Assembly: GCA_016462055.1 (NCBI GenBank)
Contig: JAEMTX010000019.1
Span: 5,616-16,770 of the forward strand
Origin: Acidimicrobiia bacterium
GTDB lineage: Bacteria; Actinomycetota; Acidimicrobiia; Acidimicrobiales; Acidimicrobilacustridaceae
Direction of reading: 5' to 3'
Length of the DNA: 11,155 nucleotides
Below are positions 1 to 5,673 of the stretch, piece after piece (within the stretch, counting starts at the first letter, position 1; the number at the start of each line of letters is the position of its first letter). The notes beneath the pieces are model-generated. The model did no database searches and was not told where the DNA came from. It saw only the letters and a list, made by a program, of their open reading frames with translations. The position numbers were made by a program, and so were the translations under genes.

Positions 1-576
1 GATTTCGGGATCGTCGCGTTGCATGAGGCCAAGCGCAAGCGTATTGGCGGTAACGCCGTCGCCGGCGTTCTCCATCGCGATGTGGCGCATAAAGGAAATG
101 CCTGCACCCTTGCCCGCGCCGTAGATCGACACGCCAATGTTCAAACCCTGGGTGCCCGCCCCAGAAGAGATAGTGATGATGCGACCCCAATTCCGCTCGC
201 ACATTCCATCAAGCACTGCCTTTACGCAATTGAGCACGCCGTAGAGATTGACGTCGACGTATGGGCCCCATTCATCGCGGGGAAGGTCACGGAATTTCAC
301 GGCGCGCATTGACGGCGGTATCCCTGCGTTGTTCACCAGAATGTCGATTGGATCGGCACTCGCGATCGCTGCTTCGGCATCAGCAAAGTTTGCGACGTCG
401 AATGGAAGCGGTCTGGCCATAGGACCGAGTTCGTTGGCCGCGGCGAGAGCGCGATCGGCAACGAGGTCGTTGATGTAGACGGTTGCGCCGGCATCAATGA
501 GTGTGCGGGCAATCCCGAGGCCAACTCCTTGGCCAGAGCCAGTGACGAGGGCGGTCTTTCCAGTGAGATCGAACAT
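1..576 (-). CDS. Short-chain dehydrogenase/reductase (SDR), 3' end cut by window edge
   Basis: Classical SDR, an NAD(P)-dependent oxidoreductase expected to interconvert an alcohol and a ketone in the cytosol. Reading the minus strand from the ATG at 576 gives 192 residues without a stop. The cofactor motif T12-G-x3-G-x-G19 is followed by Asp37 at the end of the second strand, which in this family usually favours NAD over NADP. NNAG lies at 82-85, Asn110 in the N-L-Y-G segment, the catalytic Ser near 137-138, and Tyr152-x3-Lys156. All four catalytic residues are present. Usual length is about 250-260 residues, so roughly the last 60, including most of the substrate-binding part, lie outside the window. 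An AGGA sits 7 bases before the ATG. It is divergent from the sulfatase-like gene with a 60-base shared upstream region. The substrate cannot be read from sequence; the neighbours suggest a lipid or steroid-like alcohol (inference). Confidence 0.93.
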   Translation of the reverse strand, partial: MFDLTGKTALVTGSGQGVGLGIARTLIDAGATVYINDLVADRALAAANELGPMARPLPFDVANFADAEAAIASADPIDILVNNAGIPPSMRAVKFRDLPRDEWGPYVDVNLYGVLNCVKAVLDGMCERNWGRIITISSGAGTQGLNIGVSIYGAGKGAGISFMRHIAMENAGDGVTANTLALGLMQRDDPEI

Positions 577-583
577 GGGCGCA

Positions 584-587
584 TCCT
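584..587 (-). promoter_or_regulatory. Ribosome binding site of the SDR gene
   Basis: On the minus strand AGGA stands 7 bases upstream of the ATG at 576. This supports that ATG as the start. It also argues against starting the divergent plus-strand gene at the ATG at 529, which would lie inside the SDR coding region. Confidence 0.55.
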
Positions 588-601
588 GTCACTGTTCAGA
601 C

Positions 602-613
602 GACAGCGCTGTC
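602..613. promoter_or_regulatory. Perfect 12-base palindrome in divergent promoter region (possible operator)
   Basis: GACAGCGCTGTC is a perfect palindrome in the 60-base gap between the divergent SDR and sulfatase-like genes. A further CTGTC half-site lies at 586-590, forming a wider inverted repeat with GACAG at 602-606 (11-base gap). The palindrome lies just upstream of the candidate plus-strand -10 box (625-630). It also lies immediately downstream of the start point predicted from the minus-strand -10 box (621-626). A repressor bound here could control both genes. The motif is seen directly; operator function is inference, and no regulator gene is in the window. Confidence 0.4.
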
Positions 614-620
614 CTAAGGC

Positions 621-626
621 AACCTA
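621..626 (-). promoter_or_regulatory. Candidate -10 box for the SDR gene
   Basis: On the minus strand the hexamer reads TAGGTT, matching the actinobacterial TANNNT pattern. A start point about 7 bases further on (near 614) would give a leader of about 38 bases containing the palindrome and the AGGA ribosome binding site. No good -35 box is visible. It overlaps the plus-strand candidate -10 at 625-630, so the two promoters would compete. Confidence 0.25.
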
Positions 627-630
627 CGAT
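625..630 (+). promoter_or_regulatory. Candidate -10 box, leaderless start of the sulfatase-like gene
   Basis: TACGAT fits TANNNT (4 of 6 to TATAAT) and ends exactly 6 bases before the GTG at 637. Transcription would therefore begin at or next to the start codon, and no Shine-Dalgarno sequence is seen at usual spacing. A weak -35-like ACGACA at 600-605 gives a long 19-base spacer and overlaps the palindrome. The same TANNNT-N6-start geometry recurs at 4772 and 8816, which raises confidence. Confidence 0.45.
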
Positions 631-636
631 GCCGCG

Positions 637-2346
637 GTGACTAGTCGCAGCCGCTCCTTTGCCCCGGACTCATCTGAAACCGTGACCCTTCCGAGTGGGC
701 AGATCGCGCACCGTGATCATGTCGCCCAATCTGAAATCATTGCCCGTCGCTTTTATGAGGTCACCAGCGGCGTGTGGTGTTTTGTCGGGAATGGACTTTC
801 CAACCAAACGTTTGTTGAAGGCCCCGAGGGAATCATTGCGATTGATACCGGCGAGTCGATCGAAGAAATGCGCGAGGCCATTGTCGAGTTGCGCAAGGTC
901 ACCAGTCGGCTGATTGTGGCTGTTCTCTACACGCACTTTCATTACGTCTGCGGAACCGAAGCGGTGTTTGAAGATGTTGGTGGTCGCGACATTCCCATCT
1001 GGGCCCATGAGAAGGTTTCCTATAACCGCGAGCGGGCAGTGTCTGAAATTGCGCCGGCCTATGGGCGGGGACTTGCCGAACAGTTCGCAATGTTCCTGCC
1101 CGAGGATGGTCCTGACGGACGCGTAAACGTGGGATTGGGTCACTTCTATCGCAACCCTTCACACTTTCCCTTCACCAGTGTGTTCGTTCTGCCCACGAAC
1201 ACATTTGGAGAAAGTGCATCGCTGGATATCGCGGGGCTCCCGATCGAAGTGACGCATGCCCCGTCAGATTCTGACGACTCTGTCACCTATTGGTTTCCGA
1301 CCTTGAAGGTCGCAGTCAACAACTTGGTATGGCCAGTTCTCTTCAACGTTTTTGCCATACGCGGTGAGGAATATCGCGATCCACGGATCCTGCTTGACGG
1401 AATCGACCACCTTCTGTCGCTCGAGGCGGAACACCTGATTGCTACGCACGGCCCACCAATTTCAGGACGAGAACTCATTAGCGATCGCGTTACCAAATAC
1501 CGCGACTCGATCCAGTTTCTTTGGGATCAAAGCGTTCGTCTTTCGAACCGGGGAGTGTTGTCGGCCGATATCGGTCTTGAGGTGCAACTCCCGCCCGAAG
1601 CCGACGATGACAACCTGACCGCTGAGCGCTATGGCGTTGCCGAACATCATTTCCGTCAGATCCGTACCGGACTTTTCGGCTGGTTCGATGGCGATGAAGC
1701 CGATCTCTTCCCGCTGCCAACGGTTGAAAGAGCGCGCCGGCTCATCGAAGGTTTCGGCGGTCCGGCCTCCGTTCGCGAACAGGCTGACGCTGCTCTCGTA
1801 TCTGATGACATTCGGTGGGCGCTTGAACTTTCGACCTGGCTTGTTCGTAGCGCAGAAGACGATGATGACAGGCGCCGTTTGGCGCGGTGTCTGCGGACTG
1901 TTGCGCAGCGCACCTCGGCGGCGAATATTCGAATCTGGTGTCTGACACGAGCACTGTCGCTTGAAGGCTCAATCGATACCAGTCGTTTGTATCGGCACCG
2001 CTTCTCTCGAGCACAGGTTCTTGGCTCTTCGCCTGAGCGCTCAGTTCATATCCTCCGAGTGTTGGTCGATCCTGAACTCGCTCAGGGCGTGAATATTCGA
2101 CTTGGCTGGGACTTCGGAGATGGTGCTTCCACGGGGCTTCATCTTCGTAACTCGATTGCGTGTCCAACCGATGGAACCGATGCTCAGATCATCGTTGAAT
2201 GTTCTCTTGAGACATGGGCCGATGTCCTAACCAATCGGGTTGCTCTCAGCGATGCGATCGCAAATGGGAACATCGTGATTGTCGGCGAACGCTCATTGGC
2301 GATAAACACCCTTGGGATTTTCGACGTCGACGGTCTGCGTTCGTGA
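637..2346 (+). CDS. Alkylsulfatase-like metallo-beta-lactamase-fold protein with SCP2-like C-terminus, altered metal site
   Basis: The domain order resembles SdsA1-type (type III) alkylsulfatases, which hydrolyse sulfate esters with a two-zinc site: metallo-beta-lactamase domain (about 25-275), helical dimerisation region (about 285-430), and SCP2-like lipid-binding domain (about 455-569) ending in the G-x-I-x-I-x-G type strand. The signature expected as HxHxDH reads H100-F-H102-Y-V104-C105, so the Asp and second His are gone. The family's A-E-N segment reads V-N228-N229. H207, the Asp cluster D211/D213/D214 and H271 (A-T-H-G) remain. It may bind one metal, use other ligands, or not be a sulfatase; related actinobacterial proteins with changed HxH motifs may form a subfamily. 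No signal peptide is seen. I chose the GTG at 637 (569 residues) because the ATG at 529 would overlap the divergent SDR gene and a candidate -10 box ends 6 bases before 637. Its TGA overlaps the next start. Confidence 0.82.
   Translation: MTSRSRSFAPDSSETVTLPSGQIAHRDHVAQSEIIARRFYEVTSGVWCFVGNGLSNQTFVEGPEGIIAIDTGESIEEMREAIVELRKVTSRLIVAVLYTHFHYVCGTEAVFEDVGGRDIPIWAHEKVSYNRERAVSEIAPAYGRGLAEQFAMFLPEDGPDGRVNVGLGHFYRNPSHFPFTSVFVLPTNTFGESASLDIAGLPIEVTHAPSDSDDSVTYWFPTLKVAVNNLVWPVLFNVFAIRGEEYRDPRILLDGIDHLLSLEAEHLIATHGPPISGRELISDRVTKYRDSIQFLWDQSVRLSNRGVLSADIGLEVQLPPEADDDNLTAERYGVAEHHFRQIRTGLFGWFDGDEADLFPLPTVERARRLIEGFGGPASVREQADAALVSDDIRWALELSTWLVRSAEDDDDRRRLARCLRTVAQRTSAANIRIWCLTRALSLEGSIDTSRLYRHRFSRAQVLGSSPERSVHILRVLVDPELAQGVNIRLGWDFGDGASTGLHLRNSIACPTDGTDAQIIVECSLETWADVLTNRVALSDAIANGNIVIVGERSLAINTLGIFDVDGLRS
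2343..2346 (+). promoter_or_regulatory. GTGA start/stop overlap coupling the two sulfatase-family genes
   Basis: The TGA stop of the metallo-beta-lactamase protein (2344-2346) shares bases with an in-frame GTG (2343-2345) of the arylsulfatase. This overlap is typical of translationally coupled operon partners. An upstream ATG at 2214 in the same frame would overlap by 133 bases and add 43 residues rich in Arg and Cys that look like non-coding-frame translation. Confidence 0.7.
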
Positions 2347-4676
2347 CCGCTTCGCTACCGCGTCCGACGCCACCTTTCGTTGGTGATGTGCAACGGCTCA
2401 TCAGCGACTCCACGCCCTCGCGCCTTTCGCCGTCTTCGGCGCCGGAGAGCGCACCGAATGTCTTATTGATCATGCTTGATGATGTCGGCTTCGGAACTTT
2501 TGGGACATTCGGTGGCCCTATTCCAACTCCGGGATTGGATGCAATCGCTGAACGTGGTCTTCGTTACAACCAGTTCCACACCACAGCGTTGTGCTCTCCT
2601 TCTCGCGCTGCGTTGTTGACGGGGCGCAATCACCACGCAGTGCATATGGGCGGAATTACTGAGATTGCGAATTCATTTCCGGGCTACGACAGTGCGATTC
2701 CACCGGAAGCGGCTACGGTGGCGCAGGTATTGCGCATGTCGGGCTACAGCACTTCTTGTTTCGGGAAGTGGCACCTCACGCCATCGTGGGAGCAGAGCCC
2801 GTCCGGCCCTTTCGATCGCTGGCCCACGGGAATGGGCTTTGATCGCTTTTACGGGATCCTCGGGGCCGAAGCATCGCAGTACGAGCCGCCGGTGTACGAC
2901 CAGACCACACCGATCTCTCCGCATATCGGTCGCGATGATTACCACCTCACTGAAGACTTGGCCGATCAAGCGATCACGTGGATGCAACGTCAACACGTTT
3001 CAACACCCGGTCGACCGTTCTTCTGTTATTTCTCAACTCCAGCGGTACACGCGCCTCACCAGGTTGCAAAGGAGTGGAGTGACCGCTTTGCGGGCATGTT
3101 CGATGAGGGCTGGGACGCGTTACGTCAGCACATCTTTGAACGGCAACTCGAACTCGGGGTGATTCCTGCAGGCACGACACTGACTGGTCGCCCTGAGGAG
3201 ATTCCGTCATGGGACGACTACCCGGATCGTTACAAGCCGGTTGCGCGCCGGCTCATGGAAGTGTTCGCCGGATTCCTTGCTCATACCGATGCACAGATTC
3301 ATCGAGTGATTCAGGCCGTTGAGGACATGGGGGAGATGGATAACACGTTGGTGATCTACATCACTGGCGATAACGGCGCATCAGCTGAAGGAACAATCCA
3401 TGGCGCGTGGAGTGCTCCAAGTTTTCAAAATGGGGTGCCGGAAGATCCGGAATGGTTACTTGATCACATTGATGACTTCGGAACAGATCGTTGCGAGAAT
3501 CACTTCAATGTGGGTTGGGCGTGGGCTTTAGACGCTCCATTCCAGTGGATGAAGCAGGTTGCGTCGCACTTCGGCGGCACGCGTAATGCAGTGGCGATTT
3601 CTTTGCCGAAGCGAATCAGTGACACTGGAGGACTACGCCAACAGTTTCATCATCTGATTGACATTGCGCCGACTATTTATGAGGTCACCGGCGTTGAGCC
3701 TCCGGAGACGGTCAATGGAATAGAGCAAATGGAAGTTCACGGTACGTCGATGGTCTATTCATTCGACGATCCCGACGCACCCAGTTCCCGACGCTCGCAA
3801 TATTTCGAAATTCTAGGCAATCGCGCGATCTACCACGATGGTTGGGTGGCATCTTGTTTCCACGGGCGACTTCCGTGGATCCGATTTGCGGGTTATGACT
3901 TCGACGGACCGCAGGAAGTTTGGGAGCTGTACAACGTCGCCACGGATTTTTCGCAGTCAGTTGACCTTGCTGAGGCGATGCCCGAGAAGCTTGTCGAACT
4001 CCAACAGGTTTTCGATGAACACGCGCGTCTCTACGGGGTCTACCCGATGCGCGACCCAGGGTCGCCCCGCAATGGGGACTTTGCGGTGCCACATGTTCTT
4101 GACGGAGTTTCTTCGATGACCTACACCACCGCACATGTGCGAATGCCGGAGTCATCGGTGATCAGCATCAAGAACTGCTCGTTTGCGATTACCGCCCAAA
4201 TTGAAGTGCCCGCCGATGGTGCCGTTGGAGTGATTGCGTGTCAGGGAGGAGTCATGGCCGGTTGGTCGCTCTATCTCAACGACAGAGGAGTGCCGGTATT
4301 TCATTACAACTGGTACGGGCATGAACATGCAGTAATCACTGGTCGCTCGCCTCTTGGTCCCGGGGAACATGTCGTGCAGCTGGTGTTCGCATACGACGGA
4401 GGTTTTGGCGCTGGCGGACAGGCTTCGTTACTCGTTGATGGAACTCGAAGTGCAGAAGGGCGTGTGGAGAAGACTGTCCCACTGGTCTTTTCGATGAGCG
4501 GTGAGACGTTCGACGTTGGGACTGACACGGGGTCGCCCGTCGGTGACTACTCGCATGATTTTTCCTGCACCGCATCGATCCGGGCGGTCACGATCGAACG
4601 TCTCGACCTTCCGTCTGACGAGGTTCTGGCGATGGTCCGAGATGGAATGTTCCAAGCCGGCCTGCGGGCTCAGTGA
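2343..4676 (+). CDS. Type I (formylglycine-dependent) arylsulfatase, AtsA-like
   Basis: A sulfatase that hydrolyses sulfate esters using a formylglycine made from an active-site Cys by the formylglycine-generating enzyme. The start of the sulfatase domain has L-I-M-L-D46-D47 (calcium ligands). It is followed by C84-S-P-S-R88 with the downstream T-G that complete the sulfatase signature, K142-W-H144 (G-K-W-H), H236-A-P-H239, and G-D343-N344 as the second calcium-binding pair. All usual catalytic positions are present. Residues from about 590 to 770 form a Gly-rich beta domain like the C-terminal sandwich of long actinobacterial AtsA proteins. The length of 777 residues matches that group (close to 790 for the M. 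tuberculosis AtsA type, from memory). There is no signal peptide, so it should act in the cytosol, where the modifying enzyme also works. It overlaps the upstream gene by 4 bases. The substrate is unknown; a sulfated lipid or steroid is inference from neighbours. The modifying enzyme is not in the window. Confidence 0.93.
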   Translation: MTASLPRPTPPFVGDVQRLISDSTPSRLSPSSAPESAPNVLLIMLDDVGFGTFGTFGGPIPTPGLDAIAERGLRYNQFHTTALCSPSRAALLTGRNHHAVHMGGITEIANSFPGYDSAIPPEAATVAQVLRMSGYSTSCFGKWHLTPSWEQSPSGPFDRWPTGMGFDRFYGILGAEASQYEPPVYDQTTPISPHIGRDDYHLTEDLADQAITWMQRQHVSTPGRPFFCYFSTPAVHAPHQVAKEWSDRFAGMFDEGWDALRQHIFERQLELGVIPAGTTLTGRPEEIPSWDDYPDRYKPVARRLMEVFAGFLAHTDAQIHRVIQAVEDMGEMDNTLVIYITGDNGASAEGTIHGAWSAPSFQNGVPEDPEWLLDHIDDFGTDRCENHFNVGWAWALDAPFQWMKQVASHFGGTRNAVAISLPKRISDTGGLRQQFHHLIDIAPTIYEVTGVEPPETVNGIEQMEVHGTSMVYSFDDPDAPSSRRSQYFEILGNRAIYHDGWVASCFHGRLPWIRFAGYDFDGPQEVWELYNVATDFSQSVDLAEAMPEKLVELQQVFDEHARLYGVYPMRDPGSPRNGDFAVPHVLDGVSSMTYTTAHVRMPESSVISIKNCSFAITAQIEVPADGAVGVIACQGGVMAGWSLYLNDRGVPVFHYNWYGHEHAVITGRSPLGPGEHVVQLVFAYDGGFGAGGQASLLVDGTRSAEGRVEKTVPLVFSMSGETFDVGTDTGSPVGDYSHDFSCTASIRAVTIERLDLPSDEVLAMVRDGMFQAGLRAQ

Positions 4677-4704
4677 GGAATCAACGCAACTAGAGCAGGG
4701 TGTT

Positions 4705-4740
4705 TTGCAAAAGGCGTCTCGTTGCGCAGAGACCGTGCAA
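4705..4740 (+). other. Nested inverted repeat between arylsulfatase and thioesterase genes
   Basis: Outer arms TTGCA (4705-4709) and TGCAA (4736-4740) enclose inner arms GTCTC (4716-4720) and GAGAC (4729-4733) around an 8-base loop; the internal loop is 6 and 2 bases. It lies 28 bases after the arylsulfatase stop and 20 bases before the candidate -10 box at 4760. It could weakly end the upstream transcript or be a protein site. There is no T-run after it. If the thioesterase actually began at the GTG at 4700, the repeat would be coding. Confidence 0.3.
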
Positions 4741-4759
4741 CCCACTTGAGATTGGGCAT

Positions 4760-4765
4760 TATCGT
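4760..4765 (+). promoter_or_regulatory. Candidate -10 box, leaderless start of the thioesterase gene
   Basis: TATCGT fits TANNNT and ends exactly 6 bases before the GTG at 4772, the same geometry as at 637 and 8816. No Shine-Dalgarno sequence is visible before that GTG. No convincing -35 is seen. If real, the thioesterase has its own promoter and is not only read through from the sulfatase pair. Confidence 0.4.
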
Positions 4766-4771
4766 CGCTGC

Positions 4772-5581
4772 GTGACCGATATCCCCAATGCGATTTCCTC
4801 TATTCCGGGCCGTCTCGGTACGTCCCTCACTCTGGATAACGGTCAATTGGTTGGCCACTTGTCTTCACCGCGAACGATTGCGTCCCGTGGCGCAGCGTCG
4901 ATGGCGGCGGTTGCGTTCTTGATTGACGTTGTTGGCGGAATGACGATCGATACCGACCCAAATTGTTGGGCGTTCACATCAGATCTTTCGATACGCCTCC
5001 CTCTTGCCATTGCGCCGGTATCGATTGAAACGCGAGCGGTGATTCTTCGCAATGGCGGGAGATCTGCAGTTTGCGAAATGCCACTTATGGTCGACGGGGT
5101 TGAGTGGGGGAGCAGCCTCATTAGCTTTGCGAAAGTTTCCCGTCGTGATGGCGATCCAGTGAAACCCCCGTTCGATGCGCACGCCGCTGTGACTCGTATG
5201 CCATCGGTGCCGCTTGACGAGACGCTTCGTTCAGCGGCAGGTTTCATCTCGCGAGATCGCTCGCAGGGAATAGTTTCTGCGGAGCTGCATACGGAATTAC
5301 TGAATCCTGCGGGAGCTATGCAGGGAGCAGTAGTCGCCGGATTGATCGAAGCCGCCGCTGAGGATCTCGCTGACGAAATGCTCGGGGGAGACCATCCGTA
5401 TGTCGTCACAGAGATGGAAGTGCGTTTTCTAGCGCAGAATCGCATTGCCCCAATTGTGAGCTCAGCGCGTTTCGTGGGTCCACCTTCAGAAGGTCTTATT
5501 CGAGTGGACCTGTTTGATGACGATGGAAACGGAAGGCGAACAACATCCGGTGTGGTTCGTGTCGCCCCGAGCCCCAGCTAG
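4772..5581 (+). CDS. Double-hotdog acyl-CoA thioesterase-like protein
   Basis: Two hotdog repeats in tandem resemble PaaI-type thioesterases, which hydrolyse acyl- or aryl-CoA esters in the cytosol. The first repeat spans about residues 10-125, with a central helix ending F-L-I-D52. The second spans about 150-265, with N178-P-A-G followed by M-Q184-G-A and L-I-E193 at the positions where PaaI proteins carry Asn, His-Gly-Gly and Asp/Glu. The central helix is clear in both halves, but the HGG His is replaced (Gln184 in the second half), so catalytic competence is uncertain. Length from the GTG at 4772 is 269 residues. An alternative GTG at 4700 would add 24 residues rich in Arg and Cys that do not look native, and the -10 box at 4760 favours 4772. 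It lies 95 bases after the arylsulfatase and 92 before the transporter. A CoA-ester binding or hydrolysis role fits a lipid pathway; the acyl group is unknown. Confidence 0.72.
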   Translation: MTDIPNAISSIPGRLGTSLTLDNGQLVGHLSSPRTIASRGAASMAAVAFLIDVVGGMTIDTDPNCWAFTSDLSIRLPLAIAPVSIETRAVILRNGGRSAVCEMPLMVDGVEWGSSLISFAKVSRRDGDPVKPPFDAHAAVTRMPSVPLDETLRSAAGFISRDRSQGIVSAELHTELLNPAGAMQGAVVAGLIEAAAEDLADEMLGGDHPYVVTEMEVRFLAQNRIAPIVSSARFVGPPSEGLIRVDLFDDDGNGRRTTSGVVRVAPSPS

Positions 5582-5597
5582 CGCTGTTCGCCGGGGG

Positions 5598-5625
5598 TGG
5601 TCATGAAGTATCCCTCCGGTATCGT
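5598..5625 (+). promoter_or_regulatory. Candidate promoter of the MmpL-type transporter gene
   Basis: A -35-like TGGTCA (5598-5603, 4 of 6 to TTGACA) and a -10-like TATCGT (5620-5625) are separated by 16 bases. This predicts a start near 5632 and a leader of about 42 bases before the ATG at 5674. The leader contains GAGAGGA at 5656-5662, a possible but distant ribosome binding site. Confidence 0.3.
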
Positions 5626-5673
5626 CTGAGCGGTCGAGACGCCGCCTAGGTGCCCGAGAGGATCTCCCCCCGC

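Noticed and set aside
529..636. ATG at 529 as start of the metallo-beta-lactamase protein
   Set aside because: It would overlap the N-terminal coding end of the divergent SDR gene, which has a clear start and AGGA site. The extra 36 residues look like antisense translation of the SDR and its upstream region.
670..1143. 157-residue open frame on the minus strand
   Set aside because: Antisense to the metallo-beta-lactamase domain, whose conserved motifs are on the plus strand. No domain or plausible start signal.
2214..2342. ATG at 2214 as start of the arylsulfatase
   Set aside because: It lies deep inside the upstream gene and adds an Arg/Cys-rich segment unlike a sulfatase N-terminus. The GTGA overlap at 2343 is the more natural start.
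4843..5445. 200-residue open frame on the minus strand
   Set aside because: It lies wholly antisense to the thioesterase-like gene, with Ser/Arg-rich composition and no recognisable motif. The plus strand shows a two-repeat hotdog pattern.
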